Of a stretch of DNA of 32,484 nt, positions 17,041-25,387 are shown piece by piece; position 1 is the first letter of the stretch, and each line of letters opens with the position of its first letter. The notes under the pieces were generated by a model. The model was not told the DNA's origin. It did no database searches and was given only the letters and a program-made list of their open reading frames with translations. A program made the translations under genes and the position numbers. The stretch comes from Thermodesulfobacteriaceae bacterium (GTDB taxonomy: Bacteria; Desulfobacterota; Thermodesulfobacteria; Thermodesulfobacteriales; Thermodesulfatatoraceae): assembly GCA_015494065.1 (NCBI GenBank), contig WGCA01000011.1, positions 1-32,484 of the forward strand, read 5' to 3'.

Positions 17041-17068
17041 AATTTAGTATACTTTGGAGGGAGGTCAA
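17041..17068 (-). promoter_or_regulatory. Candidate promoter of the small lipoprotein gene
   Basis: On the minus strand: TTGACC (17068-17063), 16 bp, TAAATT (17046-17041). It sits in the 58 bp between the manC stop and the lipoprotein start and would give a leader of about 15-20 nt. Confidence 0.4.
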
Positions 17069-17075
17069 ACGAAAT

Positions 17076-18461
17076 TTAATCCTTTTCCCGGCCGTACACG
17101 TCTTCGAACCGGACGATATCGTCTTCGCCCAGGTATTCGCCGTTTTGGACCTCGATGATTTCTAGGGGAATTTTGCCAGGGTTTTCCAGGCGGTGTTTGG
17201 TGGACTTGGGCACGAAGACCGATTCGTTTTCGTGCAGAAACATTTCTTTGTCCCCTATTTGTACCTTGGCGGTGCCCCGAACCACTACCCAGTGTTCCGA
17301 ACGGTGGTAATGCATCTGGAGGCTTAACCTTTCCCCCGGGTTTACCACGATCCGCTTTATTTTGTAGCGGGGCCCTTCTTCAAGGACGGTATAACGTCCC
17401 CACGGGCGATAGGTGGTAACGTGTTCGGTGGCTTCCCGGTAGCCAGAAGCCTTGAGTTTTTTGACCAGCTGGCTTACTTGCTGGGTGTGGCCCCTTTTCA
17501 CGATGAGCAGGGCGTCTGGGGTCTCCACTACCAGGTGGTCTTCCAGCCCGATGGTGGCGATGAGGCGCTCTCCCCCCCAAATGAGGCAATTTCGGGTGTC
17601 AAGGGCGATGACTTTCCCGGTTTGGGCGTTACCTGCCTCGTCTTTGGCCAGAATGTCAAAAAGGGCGTCCCAGGAACCAATGTCGTTCCAGTAGACCTTG
17701 AGGGGGATGACGGCCACCTGGGCGGATTTTTCCATAAGGGCGTAATCAATGGAAATGTCAGGGAATTCCGAAAAACGTGCCTCTATCGTGGGAAACCCCT
17801 CGCTGTAAAGGGCAAAAATGTCCGGTGCGTATTGGGCCAGTTCTTTTTCAAAGGTCTTGAGGCTGAAGAGGAAGATGCCGGCGTTCCAAAAATAGCCCCC
17901 TTCTTTAAGGTAGCTTTCTGCGGTTTGGCGATCCGGTTTTTCCGTAAAGCAGGCCACCTTGAAGGCGTTTTTCCCCAAAGATTCTCCCCGTTTGATGTAA
18001 CCGTAACCGGTTTCAGGTCGCTTGGGCTCAATACCAAAGGTAACCAGATAACCTGCCTGGGCGGTGGGGGCGGCTTGCTGGACGGCTTGAACGAATTCCT
18101 CTTCCGGTCTGATTACGTGGTCTGAGGGGCAAACGAGGAAGGTTTCCTCCGGGGAGACGCCAAGTTTTTCTTTGGCGTAGGCCAGACTGAAAGCGATGGC
18201 CGGGGCGGTATTGCGCCCTTTAGGTTCACACAGGAGATGGTAACCCTCAAGCCCCGTCAGATGAGATTTTACGTGAAATTTATAGTCCTTACGGGTGATG
18301 ATAATAAGGTCTTCGGGGGTCAGGAAACGGAGCAATCTGTTTACCGTTTGTTTAAGGAGGGAATCCTCCCCGTTAAGCCTCAGGAATTGTTTCGGGTATT
18401 CTTCCCGGGATAGGGGCCAGAGTCTGGTGCCAGAGCCACCTGCAAGGATAATCGCTTTCAT
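17076..18461 (-). CDS. manC: Mannose-1-phosphate guanylyltransferase / mannose-6-phosphate isomerase
   Basis: A bifunctional enzyme of 461 residues that makes GDP-mannose for surface polysaccharide and interconverts mannose-6-phosphate and fructose-6-phosphate. The nucleotidyltransferase half has LAGGSGTRLWPLSREEYPKQ (6-25), PSDH (112-115), TGYGYI (151-156), FTEKPD (172-177) and FWNAGIF (191-197). The C-terminal cupin half, from about 345, has RPWGRY, PGERLSLQMHYHRSEHW with the metal-binding His residues, and ENESVFVPKSTKHRLENPG. The gene follows the phosphofructokinase by 9 bp, so both enzymes acting on fructose-6-phosphate are likely in one operon. Confidence 0.95.
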   Translation of the reverse strand: MKAIILAGGSGTRLWPLSREEYPKQFLRLNGEDSLLKQTVNRLLRFLTPEDLIIITRKDYKFHVKSHLTGLEGYHLLCEPKGRNTAPAIAFSLAYAKEKLGVSPEETFLVCPSDHVIRPEEEFVQAVQQAAPTAQAGYLVTFGIEPKRPETGYGYIKRGESLGKNAFKVACFTEKPDRQTAESYLKEGGYFWNAGIFLFSLKTFEKELAQYAPDIFALYSEGFPTIEARFSEFPDISIDYALMEKSAQVAVIPLKVYWNDIGSWDALFDILAKDEAGNAQTGKVIALDTRNCLIWGGERLIATIGLEDHLVVETPDALLIVKRGHTQQVSQLVKKLKASGYREATEHVTTYRPWGRYTVLEEGPRYKIKRIVVNPGERLSLQMHYHRSEHWVVVRGTAKVQIGDKEMFLHENESVFVPKSTKHRLENPGKIPLEIIEVQNGEYLGEDDIVRFEDVYGREKD

Positions 18462-18470
18462 ACTCGCTCC

Positions 18471-19811
18471 TTACTGGTTTTTTAAGGGAGGTTGGCCGGT
18501 AGATTCCAGCACCGACTGCCAGAAACGGCTCTTTAAATTTACGTGTTTGCGTTTGGTAACCGCCAGTTTAAGCGGTACGTGGATATAGCGGTCGTTCAGG
18601 TAGCTTACCATCAGACCGGTCTTTCCCGCCATAGCGGCGTGGGTAGCGTACTGGCCCAGAAAACCGCAATAAATACGGTCATCCACGATGGCAGGCACGC
18701 TCCGAATAATGTAGCTCGGATCAATATAGCGGAGATAGATTTCTATTCCCTTGTTGGTGAAATATTCCTTGATCTTGTCTTTTAAGAACTTACCAATGTC
18801 TCCCAGTTTCAGATTGCCGGAGGCGTCGTATTGGGGCGGGTCAGGGCGGACGTATTTTTGCCCAGCCCCTTCCGCCACCACGATCACCGCGTGTTTGCGG
18901 TCTTGAAGCCTCTTTTCCAGGGCGGCGAGCAGCCCGTTGGGAGGCTCGATATCAAAATCCTCCTCCGGGATGAGACAGAAATTGACCTCTTTGCGGGCAA
19001 GGGTAGCGGCCGCGGCGATAAAGCCGGAATAGCGGCCCATCACTTTGACCAGGCCGATACCGTTGGGCGCCGCTACCGCTTCGGTATGGGCGCACCTGAT
19101 GGCCTGGCAGGCCATCTCTACCGCCGTGTCAAAACCAAAGGTTTTGGAGATGAAAAAGATGTCGTTATCAATGGTCTTGGGCACCGCCACCACCGCGATC
19201 TTGAGACCCCGGGCACTTATTTCATCTTTGATCTTGTTAGCGGCCCGAAAGGTTCCGTCACCACCGATCATAAAGAGTATTTGTACGTTCATGCGCTCAA
19301 GGGCGTCTACGATCTCATCAATCGGTTGGTGGCCGCGGGAGGTCCCTAGGATGGTCCCTCCAAGCTCATGGATATTGGACACCACCTCGGGGGTGAGTTC
19401 CATGACGTCGTGCCCGTATTTGGGGATAAAACCCTGGAGCCCGTACCGGATGCCGAATATGTGACGGACTCCGTAAGAAAAATAGAGGGTCAACACGATG
19501 GAACGGATGACGTCGTTTATACCCGGGCAAAGTCCTCCGCAGGTAACGATCGCCGCCCTGGTCTTGGCAGGATCAAAATAGATCTTGGGCCTGGGGCCAG
19601 CCAATTCGGCCGAAGGAGGAGTTCGCCCTTCTTTGAGACATTTCTTCAGGTAGTCTTCTGAAACTACCAGGCTGGCCTTCATATCGTCGGTTACGTAACA
19701 AAGGCGGTCTTTTTGCAAGGGATTTTCAACTTTACAGGCCCCAAGGGTTTCAATGGAAAGATCGAGTTCTTCGGCGGGGATCTCTTCGATGAGTTCCAGT
19801 TGACATTCCAT
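18471..19811 (-). CDS. pfkA: 6-phosphofructokinase of the long plant/trypanosome-like clade, probably ATP-dependent
   Basis: A 446-residue phosphofructokinase with an N-terminal extension of about 80 residues before the first Rossmann motif (AAIVTCGGLCPGINDVIRS, 86-104). Donor-determining positions are mixed. GGDGT (183-187) has Gly, as in ATP-dependent enzymes, where PPi enzymes have Asp. PKTIDND (211-217) has Lys, as in PPi enzymes. This Gly/Lys pair is known from long-chain ATP-PFKs of plants and trypanosomes, so ATP is the likelier donor. Substrate-site elements are visible (VMGRYSGFIAAAATLA; IPEEDFDI). A good GGGAGG Shine-Dalgarno precedes the ATG. The TIGR01777-type gene lies 36 bp upstream and manC 9 bp downstream, on the same strand. 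Confidence 0.92.
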   Translation of the reverse strand: MECQLELIEEIPAEELDLSIETLGACKVENPLQKDRLCYVTDDMKASLVVSEDYLKKCLKEGRTPPSAELAGPRPKIYFDPAKTRAAIVTCGGLCPGINDVIRSIVLTLYFSYGVRHIFGIRYGLQGFIPKYGHDVMELTPEVVSNIHELGGTILGTSRGHQPIDEIVDALERMNVQILFMIGGDGTFRAANKIKDEISARGLKIAVVAVPKTIDNDIFFISKTFGFDTAVEMACQAIRCAHTEAVAAPNGIGLVKVMGRYSGFIAAAATLARKEVNFCLIPEEDFDIEPPNGLLAALEKRLQDRKHAVIVVAEGAGQKYVRPDPPQYDASGNLKLGDIGKFLKDKIKEYFTNKGIEIYLRYIDPSYIIRSVPAIVDDRIYCGFLGQYATHAAMAGKTGLMVSYLNDRYIHVPLKLAVTKRKHVNLKSRFWQSVLESTGQPPLKNQ

Positions 19812-19847
19812 CTCTGTCCTCCCTGGTAAATTTTAAATCGTTTAAGC

Positions 19848-20750
19848 TCATTTTTTCTTTAAAAGGTCCCTGAGGGCCGCCTCCAGCTCGGGAAAAGCAA
19901 AACCAAAACCCGCTTCCAGCAAGCGTTTGGGTCTCGCCTTAACGCCCCCGGTCAGCAGGTGGGCCAGCTCCCCGAAAAAGAGCCGCAAGACAAAAGTCGG
20001 CACCGGAAAAACCGCTGGTCTTCTAAGCACACGGGCCAGTATTTTTGCGAAATCTCTGTTCCTTACCACGCCCGGGGCCACAAAATTAAAAGGGCCAGCA
20101 AGCTCTTTTTGCTGAGTCAGGAAAAGGGCGGCCTTTACTAAGTCTTTAATATGAATCCAGGGGAACCATTGTTTACCCGAACCGATTGGGCCTCCCAGAC
20201 CCAGGCGGAAAGGTAAGAGCATTTTGGCCAGGGCGCCGCCATCTCGGCCGAGGACGATCCCGAAACGCATCAGGCACACCCTGGCCCCTTTCCTCTGGGC
20301 GGCGATGGCCTCTGCCTCCCAGGCCTGACACACCTGGGCCAAGAAATCTTTCCCAGGGCGGCTTTCCTCGGTTATTTCTTCTTCCCCCCGGTCCGCCCCG
20401 TAAAAACCCACCGCCGAGGCGTTTAAGAGGACGCTTCCTTCCTTGAGGCAGAACACCAGGTTGCGGGTGGCCTCAAGGCGGGTCTCCCGGATGAGTTTTT
20501 TATAAGCCGTGGTCCAGCGGGCAAAAATATTAGCCCCTACCAGATTGACCACTACGTCCGCCCGGGCACATGTTTCCTGCCAGGGGCCCGGGAGTAAAGG
20601 GTTGCCAAAGATGGGTTCAACACCCGGGGGGATACGCTCGGCCTTTTCCGGACGCCGCACCAGGGCTTTGACTTGATAGCCCGCTTCCTTAAAGCCCTTC
20701 AAAAGATGGGGACCAATAAAACCCGTACCACCAGCTACGAAGACCAGCAC
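19848..20750 (-). CDS. TIGR01777-family NAD(P)-binding (SDR epimerase-like) protein
   Basis: A 300-residue extended short-chain dehydrogenase/epimerase-like protein. The dinucleotide site GGTGFIG is at 7-13. Family hallmarks follow: DVVVNLVGANIFARWT (66-81 region), NASAVGFYG, CQAWEAEA, MRFGIVLGRDGGALAKML and GSGKQWFPWIHIKDLV. The C-terminal DUF1731-like part ends the protein (KRLLEAGFGFAFPELEAALRDLL). The reaction of this family (YfcH, plant SulA-like/GC1) is mostly unknown. The GTG start is supported by GGGAGG with 5 bp spacing. It is the first gene of a possible three-gene unit with the kinase and manC. Confidence 0.9.
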   Translation of the reverse strand: MLVFVAGGTGFIGPHLLKGFKEAGYQVKALVRRPEKAERIPPGVEPIFGNPLLPGPWQETCARADVVVNLVGANIFARWTTAYKKLIRETRLEATRNLVFCLKEGSVLLNASAVGFYGADRGEEEITEESRPGKDFLAQVCQAWEAEAIAAQRKGARVCLMRFGIVLGRDGGALAKMLLPFRLGLGGPIGSGKQWFPWIHIKDLVKAALFLTQQKELAGPFNFVAPGVVRNRDFAKILARVLRRPAVFPVPTFVLRLFFGELAHLLTGGVKARPKRLLEAGFGFAFPELEAALRDLLKKK

Positions 20751-20831
20751 GTTACCTCCCTAAATTTTTATATTTAACAAAGTTTTGGCCCTAAATCCAT
20801 TTCTTCCTTCTCTCTATCCGGTCTTCCCTTA

Positions 20832-20916
20832 GTCATTCCGAGAAACCCGCTTGGCGGGTTGACGAAGCAATCTCTGAGATCGCTTCGGGAGGGCTGGTGC
20901 CCTCCCTTGCGATGAC
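20832..20916. repeat. Palindromic dispersed repeat, block B1
   Basis: The gap 20751-21142 has no gene. This block begins GTCATTCCGA (20832-20841) and ends TTGCGATGAC (20907-20916), roughly inverted. Inner hairpins are AACCCGC/GCGGGTT (20844-20850, 20854-20860) and GGGAGGGC/GCCCTCCC (20887-20894, 20899-20906). The middle contains GAAGCAATCTCTGAGATCGC, close to the well-known bacterial intergenic repeat that begins with CGTCATTGCGAG. Confidence 0.8.
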
Positions 20917-20926
20917 TTTTCAATCA

Positions 20927-21055
20927 GTCATTGCGCCCCGGTCGCAAGCTAAAGCAGGAGCCTGCCCCTCGTCACGGTGAGCCACCGTAAACCTTTTTGT
21001 CATTACAGGCCTGCTACGCTTTAAAGTGCGTAGAGGGTCGTGGCGATCTCGTGAG
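20927..21055. repeat. Palindromic dispersed repeat, degenerate block B2
   Basis: This block begins GTCATTGCGC (20927-20936), with a second GTCATT at 20999. The hairpin CTACGC/GCGTAG (21014-21019, 21028-21033) matches the CCACGC/GCGTGG hairpin of copy A (arms within 13117-13146) with a paired C-G to T-A change. The 11-mer CGTGGCGATCT at 21039-21049 is identical to 13093-13103. It is more eroded than copy A. The remaining 21056-21142 carries no feature I can name. Confidence 0.7.
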
Positions 21056-21142
21056 CTAAACCGCGGCGCGTCCCAGTCTTTGGGTAAAAATATCCCACAA
21101 ATAAGGTGGGCCGTTTTTGAATTTCTGGTAAATTTCTAGGAA

Positions 21143-22174
21143 ATGGATGTCGGTGCCCTGTTGAACCTTTATTTGAGGAACCTCTTTTTCCTGCTGGCGG
21201 ACATTGCCCCGTATTTTCTGGTAGGGCTACTGGTGGCCGGGCTGCTCAAGGTCTTTTTGCCCCACAAAAAGCTCAGTAAACATTTAGGTCAGGAGAGCCT
21301 GGGGGCGGTTTTTAAGGCGGCGCTCATAGGGATCCCTCTTCCCCTTTGTTCCTGTGGGGTGTTGCCGGTGGCGGTTTCTTTGCGTCGTTCCGGGGCTGGC
21401 CTTCCAGCCACGATGGCCTTTCTGGTAACCACGCCTCAGACGAGTATAGACGCCATTTTCATCACTTTTGGTTTGTTCGGAGGGGCCTTTGCCTTGGCCT
21501 ATCCCCTGGCGGCTTTGATCGCCGGGGTTTCGGCCGGTTTACTCATTTATTTCTTTTTCTTACCGCAACCAGAACCTTCCCTGTTTGGTGGAGGAGGCTG
21601 TGCCGTTCAAAACGGGCCTTCTTCAGCCAACCCTTTAGTGCGGGCGATACGTTATTCCTTCCTTGAGCTACCGGCGGAGCTAACCAAACCCTTCGTGGTG
21701 GGTTTATTGTTGGCCGCGGCTTTAACCACCCTTTTACCCCCGGGTTTTTTGGGGGCCAGGGTGCCAAAGGGGCCGATGCAGTATCTTATCATGCTCCTGG
21801 CCGGTATCCCTATTTACACGTGTTCCACTGGTTCACTCCCTCTGGCTTATTCCTTTTATCTGCAGGGGTTCAGCCCGGGGAGTCTTTTGGTCTTTCTTAT
21901 GAGTGGGCCGGCCACCAACGTGACGTCCCTGGTGGTGGTGAAAAAGCTTTTTGGCCTCAGGGCCTTTGTGGTATACGCGGCCAGTCTTATAGGTACAGCC
22001 CTGTTGGCCGGGATAGGCCTTGATCTACTCAACCAGAAATTTACCCTGCCTCTCCGCCCGCCTCTGATTTCGGAAGAGACCTTGAGTCTCACCGAAGAGA
22101 TTTCCGCCCTCATCCTGGGTACCTTGCTCTTTTACCACCTCATAAGGCCTTATTTGACCTTTTCCGGAGGGTGA
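21143..22174 (+). CDS. Permease of the SO_0444/ArsP (DUF318-type) family, possible metal(loid) exporter
   Basis: A 343-residue integral membrane protein with about eight to ten helices. Two family motifs lie in re-entrant positions: GIPLPLCSCGVLPVA (63-77; Cys69, Cys71) and AGIPIYTCSTGSLPLA (220-235; Cys227). A short cytoplasmic Gly/Cys loop (FGGGGCAVQNG) separates the halves. Relatives export Cu/Zn (SO_0444 type) or organoarsenicals (ArsP type); which applies here cannot be told. No ArsR, MerR or redox partner is next to it. The start is the ATG after GGAAATG, with a weak Shine-Dalgarno. The upstream 390 bp consist mostly of the palindromic repeats. Confidence 0.85.
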   Translation: MDVGALLNLYLRNLFFLLADIAPYFLVGLLVAGLLKVFLPHKKLSKHLGQESLGAVFKAALIGIPLPLCSCGVLPVAVSLRRSGAGLPATMAFLVTTPQTSIDAIFITFGLFGGAFALAYPLAALIAGVSAGLLIYFFFLPQPEPSLFGGGGCAVQNGPSSANPLVRAIRYSFLELPAELTKPFVVGLLLAAALTTLLPPGFLGARVPKGPMQYLIMLLAGIPIYTCSTGSLPLAYSFYLQGFSPGSLLVFLMSGPATNVTSLVVVKKLFGLRAFVVYAASLIGTALLAGIGLDLLNQKFTLPLRPPLISEETLSLTEEISALILGTLLFYHLIRPYLTFSGG

Positions 22175-22200
22175 AAGAACCGGCCTTCCTGCCCGGTGGG

Positions 22201-23373
22201 TTAGTCGATTTGAGCCAGTCCTTGCAGTTTGCTTGCCCAGAAAGAGGTGGCTTTGGGGTAGATTTTGGCAAAGGTCACCCGGAGATAACCCTCATGCCAT
22301 TCCTTCCTGCGGATTTCAATCCTCACCTGTGCGGTTCTAAAGTGGGAGATCAGGGCTTCTAAGGCCTCTTCGTGCCTGAAGCGTACCCGGAAGACCTCTT
22401 CTACCGGTTCCCCTCGGGCCACGCGGTGGAGCACGCGGCCGGTCTCTTCAAAGATAGCCGCCCCTAACGCCTGATAAAACTCTTCGTCAAAACCCAGGCC
22501 GAGTTCCCAGCGGGAGATGGCCATCCTTACCAAGCGGTGTACCACGTAACTCGGATCGAGTTCCCCGAGATAAGGGAAGGCCACCCGCAGGTCTGAGACG
22601 TTGGAGGCGGGGGTGACGTATTTGATGACTCGTCCTTTTTTGAAAGAAAGGGGTTTTAAGACCACTCCCTCCCTTCCTTCTTCTTCGTAGCGAAGGAGGA
22701 GTTCTTTTAAGGGCTTGAGTTCTTCAGGGGAGAAGGGGCCGGATATTTCCGGGGTGGGAAAGGAAAAACGGCGCAGCAGGGCGTATTTTTCCTCCGGCTT
22801 GAGGAATCTTTCCGTTGCGACGTCCCAGATATCGAAACAAAAGAAGCGGACGTCTTCTTTTATGTAAGGCGGCCATTCGGTTACGAAGGGATTTTCCGGG
22901 CCCGCTACTTCACAGCAAACCACGTAAGAGGGATATTCGTCAAAAAAATCCGGTAAACGGGGTAAAAAATCCGGCCAGCGGTCCGTGGCAAAGGGGCACA
23001 CAAAACCCCTCCTGGTAAAGGCCTTGATTTCGCCACCAATGCTGGCCAGGCGGACGTTGTAGCCTTCAATTTTTTCTTCGGCATAAAAGGGGCCGTGTAA
23101 GTAACGGGAAATCCCGGTCTTTAAAACGAAGATCCTCGGGATATGCGGAAAACCCTCAATAAGCACCCCGGGGGCCACCACGGTCCCTGCTGCCAGACCG
23201 CGAAAGTCCCTTTTGAAGCGAAAGGCCGGGACCGCAAGCCCCTCCAGGTAGAGGATTTTCCCTTCCTCAAGGGCAGAAAGGAGGTCGTTTAGGGGGATCC
23301 TCTTTAGCCGGCTACAGGTGGCGTAAACTTCTTTCAAGAGTTCCTTCTGGCGCGAGAGTTCCTGGGGATCCAT
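22201..23373 (-). CDS. Archaeal-type ATP-dependent RNA ligase (Rnl3 family)
   Basis: A 390-residue covalent nucleotidyltransferase. Motif I is KIEGYNVR with the adenylated Lys101. Then come AFTRRGFVCPFATDRW (118-133), motif III CCEVAGPENPF (Glu155), FFCFDIWDV (177-185), motif IV EGVVLKP (235-241) and motif V VIKY (249-252, Lys251). An all-helical C-terminal domain follows (ALEALISHFRTAQVRIEIRRK). Positions match the Pyrococcus and Methanothermobacter Rnl3 enzymes, which circularise single-stranded RNA with 5'-phosphate and 3'-OH ends and whose lysine lies at 92-97. The gene starts 23 bp after rtcA, so the pair should be co-expressed. This points to an RNA end-healing and sealing unit. Confidence 0.92.
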   Translation of the reverse strand: MDPQELSRQKELLKEVYATCSRLKRIPLNDLLSALEEGKILYLEGLAVPAFRFKRDFRGLAAGTVVAPGVLIEGFPHIPRIFVLKTGISRYLHGPFYAEEKIEGYNVRLASIGGEIKAFTRRGFVCPFATDRWPDFLPRLPDFFDEYPSYVVCCEVAGPENPFVTEWPPYIKEDVRFFCFDIWDVATERFLKPEEKYALLRRFSFPTPEISGPFSPEELKPLKELLLRYEEEGREGVVLKPLSFKKGRVIKYVTPASNVSDLRVAFPYLGELDPSYVVHRLVRMAISRWELGLGFDEEFYQALGAAIFEETGRVLHRVARGEPVEEVFRVRFRHEEALEALISHFRTAQVRIEIRRKEWHEGYLRVTFAKIYPKATSFWASKLQGLAQID

Positions 23374-23396
23374 AAGGGTCCTTTCTTGGTTTTTAT

Positions 23397-24440
23397 TTAG
23401 AAAAGATGTTTCACTTCCCCGGGTTGTTCAAGCTCTCCCGAAATTTCTGGCCGAAACTCGGGAAAGAATTTTTGGATGACCCAGAGGTTGGTAAAAAAAT
23501 GTTGTGTAAGGAAAGAGGCGTCAAAATGAAAGGGCACCTTGGCCAAGACCAGGGGGATGAGGAGCTGGTCTGCCAGGTAAGGGTCAACGGCCTTTCCCGT
23601 CCGGTAAAAGGAAAGGAAGGCCGTGGTGGCCTCAAGGGCCACCTTTTCAGCGGGTTTCCCCTTCCGCCCTAGGGAGATGAATCCCGCCCGCTTGAGATCT
23701 TCGGCGATTTTCAGGAAGACAAAGGTGCCAGGGCTTGCGGCCTCAGCCTTTTCCAGCACGACCACGGGTCTGAACCCCTCTTCGGTGAGCCGGGCTGAAG
23801 CGGCCTTGGCCTGGCGGGTACGGATATGGGAGGGGAGATCCGTGGTGACTACCGAGAGCACGGTCACTTCCTTTTTCTGGTACGGCCCGCGAAGCGTAAG
23901 GGGGGTGGCCTTTTGCCGGGGATAAACTTTGATCCTTACCTCTCCGCCACCTGCGGGGTAAAAGCCGTAACGCCTCAATTCAAAGGAGAAGACAAAGCCG
24001 AGCCTCTGTACTACCGGCCCGTAAACCTCGGCCAGGTAATGGAAACTCGGGGCGTGGGGAACGTGGGTCCCTCCTTTGAGGGTTATTTTTGAGGGGATTG
24101 GGCCAAAGGCCAGGGCCGGGCCTATGGTCTGGAAGACGAGACTTACCGCCCCCGCCGTGCCGATGTCGAAATAATAAGAGCCCGGGCGTAAGGCCCCGGG
24201 GCTGAAATAAAGCTCAAGGCTTCCCACCCGGGCCCCTTCCACCTGGGCCCCGCTTATCTTCTGGGCGGCCTTTACACAGGTCAGGTGTTGGGGGCGGAGG
24301 CCAGGTTTGGGCCTTTTGGCCCGGATGTTTATCAATTCAAAGGGTTTCCCGGTTATTACGGAAAGGGTGAGCGCGGTGCGTAAAATTTGGCCGCCCCCTT
24401 CTCCGTAAGAGCCGTCAAGCTTAATCATCGTCGGTGACAT
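23397..24440 (-). CDS. rtcA: RNA 3'-terminal phosphate cyclase
   Basis: RtcA uses ATP to turn an RNA 3'-phosphate into a 2',3'-cyclic phosphate, and can adenylate 5'-phosphate ends. The 347-residue protein has LDGSYGEGGGQILRTAL (8-24), RAKRPKPGLRPQHLT, the GTAGAVSLVFQTIGPAL element and THVPHAPSFHYL. The nucleophile His314 is in TQHFFTNLWV, matching His309 of E. coli RtcA. The N-terminus has two ATG candidates: 24440 (16 bp overlap with dppF, used here) and 24428, which gives a classic 4 bp ATGA overlap and starts MIKLDGSYGEGG. Either way it is translationally tied to the ABC ATPase gene. No rtcB or rtcR is present in the window; the partner ligase here is of the Rnl3 type. Confidence 0.95.
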   Translation of the reverse strand: MSPTMIKLDGSYGEGGGQILRTALTLSVITGKPFELINIRAKRPKPGLRPQHLTCVKAAQKISGAQVEGARVGSLELYFSPGALRPGSYYFDIGTAGAVSLVFQTIGPALAFGPIPSKITLKGGTHVPHAPSFHYLAEVYGPVVQRLGFVFSFELRRYGFYPAGGGEVRIKVYPRQKATPLTLRGPYQKKEVTVLSVVTTDLPSHIRTRQAKAASARLTEEGFRPVVVLEKAEAASPGTFVFLKIAEDLKRAGFISLGRKGKPAEKVALEATTAFLSFYRTGKAVDPYLADQLLIPLVLAKVPFHFDASFLTQHFFTNLWVIQKFFPEFRPEISGELEQPGEVKHLF

Positions 24441-25387
24441 GCGATGGCGTGTCCTGCCGCAATTTTTTTAAGGGGTGGTTCTTTTTCTTTACAAAGAGAG
24501 ACAGCCTCCGGGCAACGGTTAAAAAAGGCGCAACCCGTTTTGATTTTGGCAGGGTCCGGGGGCTCGCCGTAAATCTTTTTCCGCTTCTTGCGCCGCTCAG
24601 GGTCCGGTTCCGGGACCGATTCTAGGAGCATTTCGGTATAAGGATGGTGTGGGACCTGGTAAAAATTCTGGCTCGGGCAAAGTTCCACTATCCGGCCCAA
24701 ATACATCACCACCACCCGGTTGCTCAAAAAGAGCACCAGGGGCAGATCGTGAGAGATAAAAAGGTAGGCTAGCTTCAGGTTGTTTTTGAAATGGAGCAGC
24801 AGCTCAAGGATCTGGGCCTGGACCGAGACGTCAAGGGCCGAGGTGGGTTCATCAAGCACCAGGGCTTTGGGGGAGAGGATCAGGGCCCGGGCCAGGGCGA
24901 TCCGCTGCCGCTGGCCTCCGCTGAACTGGTGCGGATATTTGGCTAGATCCGTTTCCGAAAGTCCTACTTTTTCGAGCATCGCCACCACCCGGTCCCTGAT
25001 TTCCGAAGCCGGACAAAGTTTGTGGATGATCAAGGGTTCAGCCAAAAGATCGTAGACCTTTTTGCGGGGGTTTAAGGAGGCGTAGGGGTCCTGAAAGACG
25101 ATCTGGATTTTCTGGCGCAATTTCTGCCGCTCTTTCTGGGACAAGGTCCAGAAGTCTTTCCCGTCTATGATCACCCGGCCTTCTTCCGGCCATTCTAGCC
25201 CTAAAGCCACTTTAGCCAGAGTACTTTTTCCGCAGCCAGACTCCCCGAGGACTCCCAGGATTTCGTCCGCGGTAAGCGAGAGGTTTATGTCCTTTAAGGC
25301 GTAAAAGGTCTTGCCTTCCCGTCCAAAGAAGCCGCCCCTTAAGTGATACTTTTTGGCTATTTTTTCCAACCGCAGGACCTCAGGCAT
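24425..25387 (-). CDS. dppF: Oligopeptide/dipeptide-type ABC transporter ATPase, second subunit
   Basis: A 320-residue ATPase of the Dpp/Opp importer class. Walker A is GESGCGKST, the signature FSGGQRQRIALARAL, Walker B LVLDEPTSALD and the switch His in LFISHDLPLV. The C-terminal oligo/dipeptide domain has four Cys (GCAFFNRCPEAVSLCKEKEP and AIACHRR), a pattern reported to hold a 4Fe-4S cluster in a mycobacterial oligopeptide permease. The gene overlaps dppD by 8 bp and rtcA by up to 16 bp. The permease and binding-protein genes of such a system are not adjacent on this side. Confidence 0.92.
   Translation of the reverse strand: MPEVLRLEKIAKKYHLRGGFFGREGKTFYALKDINLSLTADEILGVLGESGCGKSTLAKVALGLEWPEEGRVIIDGKDFWTLSQKERQKLRQKIQIVFQDPYASLNPRKKVYDLLAEPLIIHKLCPASEIRDRVVAMLEKVGLSETDLAKYPHQFSGGQRQRIALARALILSPKALVLDEPTSALDVSVQAQILELLLHFKNNLKLAYLFISHDLPLVLFLSNRVVVMYLGRIVELCPSQNFYQVPHHPYTEMLLESVPEPDPERRKKRKKIYGEPPDPAKIKTGCAFFNRCPEAVSLCKEKEPPLKKIAAGHAIACHRR

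Noticed and set aside
17421-18125. Open frame of 234 codons on the plus strand
   Set aside because: It lies fully within manC on the other strand, whose motifs are unmistakable.
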